From Zonotrichia leucophrys gambelii (lineage: Eukaryota; Chordata; Aves; Passeriformes; Passerellidae): a stretch of 64,000 nucleotides of DNA. Shown here in pieces: positions 1 to 37,200 of the stretch. The stretch is from assembly GCF_028769735.1 (NCBI RefSeq), contig NC_088194.1, forward strand, positions 3,852,319 through 3,916,318, read 5' to 3'. The notes under the pieces were generated by a model. That model was not told the DNA's origin and searched no databases. It saw only the letters and a program-made list of their open reading frames with translations. The position numbers were made by a program, and so were the translations under genes. The first letter of the stretch is position 1. Each line of letters begins with the position of its first letter.

Positions 1-640
1 GATCTGCTGGGGTTTTTTGGGATCCGCTGGGGTTTTTTGGGATCCACTTTGGGTTTTGGGATCTGATGGGGTTATTTGGGATCTGCTGAGGATTTTTTGG
101 GATCTGCTGGGGTTTTTTGGGATCTGCTGGGGTTTTTTGGGATCTGCTGGGGTTTTTTGGGATCTGCTGGGGTTTTTTGGGATCTGCTGGGATTATTTGG
201 GATCTGCTGGGGTTTATTTGGGATCTGCTGGGGTTTTCTTGGGATCCACTTTGGTTTTTGGGATCTGCTGAGGGTTATTTGGGATCTGCTGGGATTATTT
301 GGGATCTGCTGGGTTTTTTGGGATCTGCTGGGATTTTTGGGATCTGCTGGGTTTTTTTGGGATCTGCTGGGGTTTTTTTGGGATCTGCTGGGTTGTTTTT
401 TTGGGATCTGCTGGGTTTTTTTGGGATCTGCTGGGGTTTTTTGGGATCTGCTGGAGTTTTTTGGGATCTGCTGGGGTTATTTGGGATCTGCTGGGGTTAT
501 TTAGGATCTGCTGGGTTATTTTGGGATCTGCTGGGGTTTTTGGGATCTGCTGGGGTTTTTTGGGATCCCCTTTGGTTTTTGGGATCTGCTGGGGTTTTTT
601 GGGATCCCCTTTGGTTTTTGGGATCCCGGGTGTGGATTTT
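1..640. repeat. Minisatellite in COPA intron (~20 bp unit)
   Basis: About 30 imperfect copies of GGGATCTGCTGGGGTTTTTT run up to about 36 bases before a COPA exon. Variants replace the middle with GGGATCCACTTTGG or GGGATCCCCTTTGG. All three plus-strand frames are open over long stretches only because the unit lacks stops, so these are not coding. Confidence 0.9.
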
Positions 641-653
641 GGGCCGCTCCTGA

Positions 654-25868
<25,215 letters not shown>

Positions 25869-26285
25869 GAATTCTCCTGGTTTAGGAAATTCCCGCTCCC
25901 CCATCCCGGCTTTCCCTCCACTCCCTCCCCCTGACCATTCCCATCCTCCCTTCCTGGTTTTTCCCCACTCTGCGATGCCAGATTGGGATTTTTTTCCCCA
26001 CATTTAGCAGGAATTGTTTTTTCCTTGTTCCCAGAGTGGTTTTCCTGTGCTTTTATCCCAATTTTTTTCCAGAGGGGGAAAGGGGAGGTTTTTCCCAAAT
26101 CCAGGTTGTGACACAACCACCTCTGCTCCCCTTAAAACCCTAAAAAACTGCTCAGAAAACCTGGAATTTGCTCCGTAAATCCCGAATCCAGGGAAATCCC
26201 GCTCCCTCTGGAAGTGGCCCCGTGTTTGTTGACTCCTCCTGTTGTTGTCGCCATGGCAACTTAATGAGCTCCCATTGTTAATAAA
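25869..26285 (+). terminator. COPA: COPA 3' UTR with AATAAA polyadenylation signal
   Basis: The ~410 bases after the COPA stop are non-repetitive. A canonical AATAAA lies at 26280-26285, followed by GT/T-rich text, as expected for the mRNA 3' end. An A-run follows near 26332-26345. The rest to about 26690 shows no gene. Confidence 0.75.
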
Positions 26286-26689
26286 GTTCGTTAATCACCT
26301 GGATTTTCCTGGTTTGCAGCTCAGGACACGCCAAAAAAAAAAAAAAATTAAAAAAGGGAATTTAATCCCTTTTCCCACCTCTGCTTGGAGAGCTGGGAAT
26401 GTTCCAGAGGATGGGATCGGCTCTCCTGGGATGATTCGGGTGTGTTAATTAGCGGGGTGTAATTAACGCCCCAATTAACCCTGAGGGCCTGTCCTGCTTT
26501 TCCAGGTGCAGTTTTGGCCCCAGGGCATGGAAAAGGCTCCGGGATTCCCAAATTTTGGGTGGATTCTGATCCTTGAAGGGGGAGAGGGATGGGAATAACA
26601 ACGGGGGAGGATCCAGGGATGCAATTCCAGGGATGCAATTCCAGGGATGCAATTCCAGGGATTGTCCTGCTTGGAATGTCCAGGGTGTG

Positions 26690-27235
26690 GAATGAGGGGC
26701 TGGGAGTGTGCAGGGAATGGGGATGGAAAAGGGAATGGAGAATCCTGAGGGAGCTCAGCCTGGAGAAAAGGAGGATCCAGGGGGAATTTGGGATCTGCAA
26801 GAGGGAATTTGGGATCTGATCCCAGAGAAAAGGGGGATCCAGGGGGGGATTTGGGATCTGCCGGGGGGAATTTGGGATGCAGGGCAGATTTGGGATCTTT
26901 CAGAGGAAATTTGGAATCTTCCAGGGGGAATTTGGGATCTGATCCCAGGGAAAAGGGGGATCCAGGGCGAATTTGGGATCTACCAGAGGAGATTTGGATC
27001 TGATTCCAGGGAGGAATTGGGATCTGATGCCAGGGGGATTTGGGATCTGATGCCAGGGGAAATTTGGGATCTGATCCCAGGGAACAGGGGCAGGACAAGA
27101 GGGAACGGCCTCGAGCTGTGCCAGGGCTGGAAATCTGGGATGATTTTTCCATGGAAAAAGGGTTGGGAAGCGTCAGAAGGGGCTCAGGGAGGGTCAGATC
27201 CTCATCCCTGCAGGGAATCCCTGGAATCCAGAGCA
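26690..27235 (+). mobile_element. CR1 retroposon remnant with internal tandem expansion
   Basis: The stretch contains GAGCTCAGCCTGGAGAAAAG, then GACAAGAGGGAACGGCCTCGAG, CTGTGCCAGG and a CATGGAAAAAGGGTTGG tail, in the order of the avian CR1 3' region, plus sense. Its middle is expanded into about seven copies of GGGAATTTGGGATCTGATCC. Confidence 0.75.
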
Positions 27236-27301
27236 GGTGAGGATAATTTTGGGATTCTCCCCCCCTCCCTTCACAGATCCCGGAATCGGGGTCTTCAACC
27301 T

Positions 27302-27307
27302 TTTATT
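27302..27307 (-). terminator. S100A11: S100A11 polyadenylation signal
   Basis: TTTATT on the plus strand reads AATAAA on the minus strand, about 100 bases after the S100A11 stop. COPA and S100A11 are convergent, with about 1 kb between their poly(A) signals. Confidence 0.7.
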
Positions 27308-27407
27308 TATCCATAAAAAAGCAAGGGGTGAAAAAAAAGGGAATGCGAGCATTCCATCATTTCCAGCATTCCATAGGGAATTCTGGGGGGAGCCGGAGCC
27401 TCTGGAT

Positions 27408-30400
27408 TCAGGGTTTGGGGGCCTTGAGCACCAGGGAGTCGTGGCAGGCCACGGCGATGCCCCCGATGAGGTTCAGGAACTCCTGGAAGTCCAGCTGCCC
27501 ATCGCTGTTCATGTCCAGCTTCTTCATCATCCTGTCCACCACGCCCGGGTCCTTCTGGTTCTGGGAAAGGGAAAAAATAAAAACCGGGAATTGGTGCCTG
27601 GAATGAGGGGATGAATTCCCTGCTCAGGAAGGGAGGGCAGCTCAGGGAATGCTGGAGTGGTTTGGGATGGAGAATCCTTGAATTGTCACGTTCAGGGATG
27701 TTCCTACAGCCCCCTCCTGCTCCAGATTCCATCCTGGCACAGCCCCGGGGCTGGGACCCCCTGGATCATCCCATCCCATTGATCCCATCCCATCCCATCG
27801 ATCCCATCCCAATCCCATTGATCCCATTGATCCCATCCCCATCCCATGGATCCCATCCCATTGATCCCATCCCATCCCATCGATCCCATCCCATCGATCC
27901 CATTGTTCCCATGGATCCCATTCCCCATCCCATGGATCCCATCTCATTGATCCCATCCCATCCCATGGATCCCATTGATCCTATCCCCATATCATTCCAT
28001 GGATCCCACTGATCCCATCCTCACCCTGTTCCATGGATCCCATTGATCCTCACATTCCATGGACCCCATTGATCCTATCCCCACCCCATTCCATGGATCC
28101 CATTGATCCCATCCCATCAATCCCACGGATCCCATCCCCATCCCAATCCCATGGATCACATCCCATGGATCTCACGCCATCAATCCCATCCCATCCCAAT
28201 CCCATGGATCCCATTGATCCTATCCCCACCCTATTCCATGGATCCCATTGATCCTCTCCCATTCCATTGATCCCGTCCCAATCCCATGGATCCCATCCCA
28301 ATCCCATGGATCCCATCCCAATCCCATGGATCCCATCCCAGTCCCATGGATCCCATCCCATGGATCCCATCCCATCCCATGGATCCCATCCCATGGATCC
28401 CATCCCATCCCATGGATCCCATCCCATGGATCCCATCCCATGGATCCCATCCCATCCCATGGATCTCATCCCATGGATCCCATCCCATCCCATGGATCCC
28501 AATCCCATGGATCCCATCCCAATCCCATGGATCCCGTCCCATCAATCCCATGGATCCCATCCTATGGATCCCATCCCAATCCCATGGATCCCATCAATCC
28601 CATGGATCCCATCCCAATCCCATGGATCCCATCCCATGGATCCCATCCCATCCCATGGATCCCAATCCCATGGATCCCATCCCATCCCATGGATCCCATC
28701 AATCCCATGGATCCCATCCCAGTCCCATGGATCCCATCCCATGGATCCCATCCCATGGATCCCATCAATCCCATGGATCCCACCCCATGGCTCCCACCCC
28801 AGGCCCCCGTCCCCGCACCTTGGTGAAGGCGGCCAGCTCGGTGTCCATGAAGGCGCGGAATTCCCGCTTGGAGAGCGTGCAGGCGTCGCCCTCGCGCCCG
28901 GCGTAGCGCTGGAACACGGCCAGCAGCGACTCGATGCAGCGCTCCGTCTCCGTGGGCTGGGGGGCCGAAATCCCGGGATTTGGGGTCAGGGAATGGCTCG
29001 GGAACCCCCTGTGCCCGTCCCAGGTGTGCTGGGAGCAATCCCGGATTTTCAGGGAGCAGGGAAAGGCTCGGGAACCCCCTGTGCCCGTCCCAGGTGTGCT
29101 GGGAGCAATCCCGGATTTTCTGGGAGCAGGGAAAGGCCCCTGTGCCCGCCCATTCCAAGGAGAAATCCCGAATTTTCTGGGATGAGGGAAGAGCTGGAAG
29201 AGCCTCCTGTGCCCATTCCAGGTTTTCCAGGGAGAAATCCCGGATTTTCTGGGATGAGGGAAAGGCTCGGGAACCCCCTGTGCCCATTCCAGGTGTGCTG
29301 GGAGCAATCCCGGATTTTTGGGGAGCAGGGAAAGGCCCCTGTGCCCACCCATTCCAAGGAGAAATCCCGAATTTTCTGGGATGAGGGAAAGGCTCGGGAA
29401 CCCCCTGTGCCCATTCCAGGTGTGCTGGGAGCAATCCCGGATTTTCTGGGAGCAGGGAAAGGCCCCTGTGCCCGCCCATTCCAAGGAGAAATCCCGAATT
29501 TTCTGGGATGAGGGAAAGGCTCGGGAACCCCCTGTGCCCATTCCAGGTTTTCCAGGGAGAAATCCCGGGTTTTTTGGGGATGAGGGAAGGGCAGAAGGAA
29601 CTTTCTCTGCCCATTCCAGGAGCAATCCCAATTTTTTGGGGACGAGGATCCTCCTGTGCCCATCCCAGGGGCTCCAATGAGCAATCCCGAATATTTTAGG
29701 AATCAGGGAAACCCTTCCCGTGCCACTCCAGCTTTTCCAAGAGCAATCCCGGTTTTTTCGGGGCTCGGCCGGACCCGTCCCGCCGCATTTTTCCCTGGAT
29801 TTCGTTCCTGGCACAGCGGGACGGGCCCGGATCGGGAGCGGCTCCTGGAAAATGCCCTGGGGAGGTGGCGGATCCGTGGGAAGGGCCGGCCTGGATCCGC
29901 TCTTTCCCCTTTTCCCCCATTTCTCCCCACCCCATCTCGGGGTTTTTCTGCTTTTCACCCATTTTCCCTGTTTTTCACCCATTTTCCCCGGTTTTCTCCA
30001 TTTTCCCCCTATTTTCCCCGGTTTTCTCCATTTTCCCCCTATTTTCCCCGGTTTTTTTCATGTTTTTCTCTGATTTTTCTCCTTTTTTTTTCCGGTTTCT
30101 GCCCTGTTTTTTCTGCCATTTTCTATTCGTTTTTTACCTGTTTCCCCCCCACTGTTTTTTCCCGTTTCCCCCCGTTTTTCTGTTTCTCCCCACCCTGGGT
30201 TTTCTTTGTTTTTCACTCACTTCCCCTCTTTTTCACCCATTATTTTTCTCCATTTTTTCCCTGTTTCCCCCCATTTTTTCCTGTTTTCCCCTGTTTTTTC
30301 CCCATTTTCCTCCCAGTTTCTTCCCTGATTTTTCCCCCCACTTTCCACCCGTTTTTTTCCCTGTTTTTCCCCTTTTTTCCCCCATTTTTCCATTTCTCCC

Positions 30401-30539
30401 CTCTCCTCCTTCCTCCCTTTGCCAGACCACGCCCTACCCCCTCCAGGTCCGATTTTGGGCCGTTTTCCCGGAAAATCTCCATTTCCCCCCCGTCTCCATA
30501 TCCATATTCCCCCTGGAATTCCCGGGAATTCCTCACCAT
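27408..30539 (-). CDS. S100A11: S100A11 (calgizzarin), 3 exons
   Basis: This is a small EF-hand calcium sensor of the S100 family that binds annexins and is a cornified-envelope component in keratinocytes. Minus-strand exons: 30537-30539 (only the ATG, abutting donor GTGAGG), 28819-28956 (46 residues, PTETERCIESLLAVFQRYAG onward) and 27408-27560 (50 residues, NQKDPGVVDRMMKKLDMNSD onward, TGA). All phases are 0, giving 97 residues against 105 in human. The first EF-hand is the S100-type loop after YAGREGD. The second is canonical, DMNSDGQLDFQE, with D/N/D/G/D/E in place. The start is inferred: CAGCCATGG is a good Kozak context and exon 2 opens exactly at PTETER. S100A11 marks one border of the EDC. 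Both introns are full of minisatellites. Confidence 0.93.
27760..28795. repeat. GGATCCCATCCCAT minisatellite in S100A11 intron 2
   Basis: About 1 kb of 10-15 bp units (ATCCCATGGATCCCATCCCA) lies between S100A11 exons 3 and 2. The embedded palindromes GGATCC and CCATGG occur dozens of times. Confidence 0.92.
28985..29690. repeat. Composite tandem repeat in S100A11 intron 1
   Basis: Irregular 60-120 bp units contain GGGAAAGGCTCGGGAACCCC, GTGTGCTGGGAGCAATCCCG and GGAGAAATCCCGAATTTTCT. Confidence 0.88.
29935..30420. repeat. Polypyrimidine tract (TTTTCCCC-type)
   Basis: Nearly pure C/T on the plus strand for ~480 bases (CCATTTTCCCCGGTTTTCTC repeats, then looser), ending about 115 bases from S100A11 exon 1 and inside its intron 1. 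No coding signal. Confidence 0.85.
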
Positions 30540-30770
30540 GGCTGGGACAGGCGGCGGCTCCGCTCCGGTTCGGAGTTTGTGGGATCGGGAAAAAGAAAGC
30601 CCGGGGAAAGTCGGGGAGCCCCGCCCGGGCTGAGTCAGCCCGGACGCGTTGGGCAATTCCCGTTCCAGCGGCTCCTCCCGCGGCCCTGGAATGTGCCCGG
30701 CCCGGTCCGGGGCTCTGCGGGCACCCCCGAGCCCTGCCCGGCCCCGTTTGCTCCTTGGGATAGCCCTGCA
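30540..30770 (-). promoter_or_regulatory. S100A11: Putative S100A11 promoter/5' UTR with AP-1 site
   Basis: The ~230 bases upstream of the S100A11 ATG are GC-rich, CpG-containing and non-repetitive. A consensus AP-1 site TGAGTCA sits at 30631-30637, about 95 bases upstream of the ATG. AP-1 control is common for EDC genes; use here is inferred. No TATA box was seen. Confidence 0.55.
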
Positions 30771-32475
30771 ATCGTCAGGGCGCTGGCAGCGGTGTCACTG
30801 CCCCTGGCATTGTCACCGAGCGCTGGCACTGCCCCTGGCATTGTCCCTGGCATTGTCACCGAGGGCTGACACTGTCCCTGGCATTGTCACCAAGCTGTGA
30901 CACTGCCCCTGGCATTGTCACCGAGGGCTGGCACTGTCCTTGGCATTGTCACCGAGGGCTGACACTGCCCCTGGCATTGTCCCTGGCATTGTCACCGAGC
31001 TGTGGCACTGCCCCTGGCATTGTCACCGAGGGCTGGCACTGTCCCCGGCATTGTCACTGAGCTCTGCCAGTGTCACCGTTCTTGTCCCTGGCATTGCCAC
31101 CAAGCCGTGTCACTGCCCCTGGCATTGTCACCGAGCTGTGGCACGGCCCCTGGCATTGTCCCTGGCATTGCCACCGAGGGCTGGCACTGCCCCTGGCATT
31201 GTCACCGAGGGCTGACACTGTCCCTGGCATTGTCACCGAGCTGTGTCACTGCCCCTGGCATTGTCACCAAGGGCTGACACTGCCCCTGGCATTGTCCCTG
31301 GCATTGTCACCGAGGGCTGGCACTGTCCCTGGCACTGTTCCTAGCATTGCCACCAAGATGTGTCACTGTCCCTGGCATTGTCCCTGGCATTGCCACCAAG
31401 CGGTGTCCCTGTCCCCATCACCGAGCCCTGCCAGTGTCACTGTTCCTGTCCCTGGCATTGTCACCGAGCTGTGGCACTGTCCTTGGCATTGTCACCGAGC
31501 TGTGGCACTGTCCCTGTCCCCATCACTGAGCTCTGCCAGTGTCACCGTTCCTGTCCCTGGCATTGTCACCCAGCTGTGTCACTGCCCCTGGCATTGCCAC
31601 CGAGGGCTGACACTGTCCCTGGCACTGTTCCTAGCATTGCCACCCAGCCCTGCCAGTGTCATTGTTCCTGTCCCTGGCATTGCCACCAAGCTGTGTCACT
31701 GCCCCTGGCATTGTCACCGAGGGCTGACACTGCCCCTGGCATTGTCCCTGGCATTGTCACCAAGGGCTGGCACTGCCCCTGGCATTGTCACCGAGGGCTG
31801 GCACTGCCCCTGGCATTGTCCCTGGCATTGTCACCGAGGGCTGGCACTGCCCCTGGCATTGCCACCAAGGGCTGGCACTGCCCCTGGCATTGCCACCGAG
31901 GGCTGACACTGTCCCCGGCATTGTCACCGAGCCCTGCCAGTGTCACCGTTCCTGCCCCTGGCATTGCCACCAAGGGCTGACACTGTCCCTGGCATTGTCA
32001 CCGAGCTGTGGCACTGCCCCTGGCATTGTCCCTGGCATTGCCACCAAGGGCTGACACTGTCCCTGGCACTGCCCCTGGCATTGTCACCGAGGGCTGACAC
32101 TGCCCCTGGCATTGTCCATGGCATTGTCACCAAGGGCTGGCACTGCCCCTGGCATTGTCACCAAGGGCTGGCACTGTCCCTGGCACTGTTCCTAGCATTG
32201 CCACCAAGATGTGTCACAGTCCCTGGCATTGTCCCTGGCATTGTCCCTGGCATTGCCACCAAGGGCTGACACTGCCCCTGGCATTGTCCCTGGCATTGCC
32301 ACCAAGCTGTGTCACTGCCCCTGGCATTGTCACCGAGCCCTGCCAGTGTCACTGTTCCTGTCCCTGGCATTGTCACCCAGCTGTGTCACTGTCCCTGTCC
32401 CTGGCATTGTCACCCAGCTGTGTCACTGTCCCTGTCCCCATCACCAAACCCTGCCAGTGTCACTGTTCCTGTCCC
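30770..32475. repeat. CCCTGGCATTGTCACCGAGG minisatellite (intergenic)
   Basis: 1.7 kb of ~15-31 bp units (CACTGCCCCTGGCATTGTCA, CCGAGGGCTGACACTG) separates the S100A11 promoter from the next array. Confidence 0.92.
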
Positions 32476-32589
32476 CATCACTTGGGGACAGAGTGGGGAC
32501 AGACCCTTGGGAGAGGCGCTGGCTCTGGAGCCGGATGTGGGAATGGGAAATGGGGATTGGGCGGGATTTGGGATCAGGAGGATCAGGGG

Positions 32590-33612
32590 GCTGAACTGAG
32601 AATGCCTGACCCAAACTGGGAATGTCTGACCCAAACTGGGAATGCCCGATCCAAACTGGGAATGTCTGACCCAAACTGGGAATGCCTGACCCAAACTGGG
32701 AATGCCTGACCCAAACTGGGAATGCGTGATCCCAACTGGGAATGCCCAATCCCAAACTGGGAATGTCTGACCTGAACTGGGAATGCCTGATCTGAACTGG
32801 GAATGCCCAATCCAAACTGGGAATGCCCGATCCAAACTGGGAATGCCCGATCCAAACTGGGAATGTCTGACCCAAACTGGGAATGCCTGATCCAAACTGG
32901 GAATGCCTGATCCAAACTGGGAATGCCTGACCCAAACTGGGAATGCCTGATTCCAACTGGGAATGCCTGATCCCAACTGGGAATGCCCAATCCAAGCTGG
33001 GAATGCCAAATCCAAACTGGGAATACTTGATTCCAAATGGGAATGCCCGATCCCAAACTGGGAATGCCTGATCCCAACTGGGAATGCCTGACCCAAACTG
33101 GGAATGCCTGATCTGAACTGGGAATGTCTGACCCAAACTGGGAATGCCCAATCCCAAACTGGGAATGCCTGATTCCAACTGGGAATGCGTGATCCAAACT
33201 GGGAATGCCTGACCCAAACTGGGAATGTCTGACCTGAACTGGGAATGCCTGATCTGAACTGGGAATGCCCAATCCAAACTGGGAATGCCCGATCCAAACT
33301 GGGAATGCCCAATTCAAACTGGAATGCCTGACCCAAACTGGGAATGCATGATCCAAACTGGGAATGCATGATCCAAACTGGGAATGCCCAATCCCAAACT
33401 GGGAATGCCTGACCCAAACTGGGAATGCCTGACCCAAACTGGGAATGCGTGATCCCAACTGGGAATGCCCAATCCAAACTGGGATTGTCTGACCCAAACT
33501 GGGAATGTCTGACCTGAACTGGGAATGCGTGATCCAAACTGGGAATGCCTGACCCAAACTGGGAATGCCCAATCCAAACTGGGAATGCCCAATCCCAAAC
33601 TGGGAATGCCCG
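32590..33612. repeat. ~21 bp minisatellite x~48 (intergenic)
   Basis: The unit is AACTGGGAATGCCTGACCCA with CCCAATCC, CCCGATCC and GTGATCC variants. It runs up to ~60 bases from the SCFN poly(A) signal. Confidence 0.92.
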
Positions 33613-33671
33613 ATCCCAGCCCTCCCAGCCCTCCGGAAGGTGACGCTCGCAGCCTCTGCAGGAATCAGCCG

Positions 33672-34219
33672 TTTATTCCCATTTTCCATGCGATAAAAAG
33701 GAAGGAAAAGGAAAAGGAGGAGAAGGAGAATCCCCCACCCACCACCAGCACCCTGTGGCTCCAAACCCCCGGGCCTGGAGCTGGAATTCTGCTGGAATCC
33801 AGGCAAAAAAGGTAAAAATGTGATTTTTTTGTTTTTCCCTCCCAGCCTTGAGGATTTCCAGGCCCCAAAATCAGGAATTTTTTTTGGAGTTTAAAAAATT
33901 AGAAGCTGAGAGCATCCCCCGGGCTGGGGGAACCTGAAGTGCCACCCCAGGGTGCAAAAGAGGACAGAGGCACCCAAGGACTCCAATTAGAGCAGAAAAA
34001 GTGATTAAATATCGAGGGACACACCCAGCAGGGAGGCAGAAACTCCAGATCTGGGGGAATCTCCCTTCCTGCTGGGGATCCATTCCAGGGAAAAGCCCCC
34101 AAACCCCACTGGACACCCCGAGATCCTTTTGAGTCCATCACTGCTGGGCCACCACATCCCGAGGGGCAGAAGTGACCCTCAAAAGGACCGGAGAGGCTCC
34201 AGGGAGAGGCAGATTCCCC
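33672..34219 (-). terminator. SCFN: SCFN 3' UTR with poly(A) signal
   Basis: TTTATT at 33672-33677 reads AATAAA on the minus strand, ~540 bases past the scaffoldin stop at 34220. The intervening sequence is unique, as expected for a 3' UTR. Confidence 0.65.
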
Positions 34220-37200
34220 TCAGGATGTTTTGGATTCATCCCTGGCGCGGTTTGGGGCCTCCTGCGGGGGCTCCTGGCCCTGCTTGGCGCCACCATCCCG
34301 AGAAACGCGGGAATTTTCCGCTTCCCGAGGGCTCCTCTTGCTGGGTTCCTCCTCGGGAGCCTCCTCGCCCTCCCGGGTTCCCTCTCCGGGCTCTCTCCGC
34401 TCCGGATCCCGGCGTTCCGGGGCGGTTCCGCTCTTGGCCTGGCCGGCCTGGCGCTCTCTGCGCCCCTTCTGGGGCTCCTCACCCTGGGGCTGCTCCTGCT
34501 CCGCCTCGGGGACCTCGGGGCGCCTCCGGAGCTCCTTGGGTTTCACCCGCTCGCCCTTCACGGCTTCCAGCTCATCGGAATCCCGCACGGCTCCGGAATC
34601 CCGGAGAGCTCCAGAATCCCTCAGGGCTCCGGAATCCCTCAGGGCTCCAGAATCCCTCAGGGCTCCAGAATCCCGCAGAGCTCCAGAATCCCTCAGGGCT
34701 CCGGAATCCCTCAGGGCTCCAGAATCCCGCAGAGCTCCAGAATCCCTCGGGGCTCCAGAATCCCGCAGAGCTCTGGAATCCCGCAGAGCTCCGGAATCCC
34801 GCAGAGCTCCAGAATCCCTCAGGGCTCCAGAATCCCGCAGAGCTCCGGAATCCCTCAGGGCTCCAGAATCCCGCAGAGCTCCGGAATCCCGCAGAGCTCT
34901 GGAATCCCTCAGGGCTCCAGAATCCTCCAGGCCTCCTTCCTTCACCTCTTTTCCGGATCTTTCCCTGGGCTCATCCAGGCCCTCATCGGGGTTTTCCTGG
35001 GGGCGTTTGGATGGTGGCACCTCAGGGTGGTCTCTCGGTGGCCGCGGGGACACGGAGCAGGTGCGGACGCGCACGGGCTGCCCGCGCTGGCCGGGCTGGT
35101 GGCACACGATCTCGTAGGTGGCGGCTTTGGGGTCCTGCTGGTTCTGGATGACGTGCACCAGGTAGGCCACGGTCTGAGGCTCCACGGGCTCGGGGAGCAG
35201 CCGGACCTCGGGCCGGACGTCGGGGTCGGCGGGGCGGTACCGGACCCGGAGGTCGCTGATGGGCATCTCCTGTCCTGGGGGGCAGAGATCGGTGGTGTCC
35301 ACGTCCAGGGTCTGGTACCGGAACTGGTCCTGCTCCAGCTCCTCCTCATCTTCCTCCTCCAGGACCTCCAGCCTGATCTCCTCACGTGCCTCACTCTGGT
35401 CAGTGATGGTCACTTCTGTGTTCCTGTCCAGTGTCCGGCGGCTGCGGCGCTCAGAGACCTCCAGCTCCCGTCCAACATCGATTCTCCTCTCCCTCAGGGC
35501 CTCATCCCTCTCTCTGACACGGGAGATTCTCCTCTCTGGTTCTGCCTCCTCCTCACGCTCACAGGGACGTTCTCTCCTTCTCAGCTCCTCTCGTGGCTCC
35601 CGTTCCCGGATCTCTCGGCGCACTTGGACATCAACTTCTGCTGCTGCCACTGAGATCTCTCTGTCCCTTTCAAACCTCACTGATTCTCTCTGTCTCCTCC
35701 CATCAGCTTCAATCTCACGGATGTCTCGCTCTCTCTGTGTCTCTCTCTGGCCAACTCTGGCCACTTCTTCCTCCCTTTCCCGTGCCCGGCGCTCAGACAC
35801 CTCCAGCTCCCGCTCCTGGTCAATTCTCCTCTCCCTCAGGGCCTCTTCCCTCTCTCTGACACGGGAGATTCTCCTCTCTGGTTCTGCCTCCTCCTCACGC
35901 TCACAGGGACGTTCTCTCCTTCTCAGCTCCTCTCGGCGCACTTTGACATCGGCTTCAGCTGCTGCCACTGAGATCTCTCTGTCCCTCTCGTACCTCAGAG
36001 TTTCTCTCTGTCTCCTCGCATCATCTTCAAGTTCACGAATTTCACGCTCTCGTCTCTCCCGTGTCTCTCTCCGGCCAACTCTGGCCACTTCTTCCTCCCT
36101 TTCCCGTGCCCGGCGCTCAGACACCTCCAGCTCCCGTTCAACATCGATTCTCCTCTCCCTCAGGGCCTCTTCCCTCTCTCTGACACGGGAGATTCTCCTC
36201 TCTGGTTCTGCCTCCTCCTCACGCTCACAGGGACGTTCTCTCCTTCTCAGCTCCTCACCTCGTTCCCGGATCTCTCGGCGCACTTTGACATCGGCTTCTG
36301 CTGCTGCCACTGAGATCTCTCTGTCCCTTTCAAACCTCACTGATTCTCTCTGTCTCCTCCCATCATCTTCAATCTCACGAATTTCACGCTCTCGTCTGTC
36401 CCGTGTTTCTCTCTGGCCAATGGCAGCCACTTCTTCCTCCCTTTCCCGTGCCCGGCGCTCAGACACCTCCAGCTCCCGTTCCTGGTCGATTCTCCTCTCC
36501 CTCAGGGTTTCATCCCTCTCTCTGACCCGGGAGATTCTCCTCTCTGGTTCTGCCTCCTCCTCACGCTCACAGGGACGTTCTCTCCTTCTCAGCTCCTCAC
36601 CTCGTTCCCGGATCTCTCGGCGCACTTTGACATCGGCTTCAGCTGCTGCCACTGAGATCTCTCTGTCCCTCTCGTACCTCAGAGTTTCTCTTTGTCTTCT
36701 TGCATCAGCTTCAAGATCACGAATCTCACGAATTTCACGCCTGTCCCGTGTCTCTCTCCGACCAATGGCAGCCACTGCTTCCTCCCTTTCCCGTGCCCGG
36801 CGCTCAGACACCTCCAGCTCCCGTTCAACATCGATTCTCCTCTCCCTCAGGGCCTCATCCCTCTCTCTTACCCGGGAATTCTCCTCTCTTCCTCCTCGCG
36901 CTCACAGGGACGTTCTCTCCTTCTCAGCTCCTCACCTCGTTCCCGGATCTCTCGGCGCACTTTGACATCGGCTTCAGCTGCTGCCACTGAGATCTCTCTG
37001 TCCCTCTCTGAATCTCTTTGTCTTCTTCCATCGGCTTCAACTTCACGAATTTCTCGCTCTTGTCTCTCCTCCCTTTCCCGAGCCCGGCGCTCAGACACCT
37101 CCAGCTCCCGTTCAACATCGATTCTCCTCTCCCTCAGGGCCTCTTCCCTGTCTCTTCTGGGGCAAATTCTTCTGTCTTCTCCACACTCACGGGGCATTCT

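Noticed and set aside
17..653. Overlapping open frames of GSAGVFWDLLGFFGIC type
   Set aside because: They are translations of a stop-free ~20 bp minisatellite upstream of a COPA exon, open in all three plus-strand frames, with no unique sequence or splice logic of their own.
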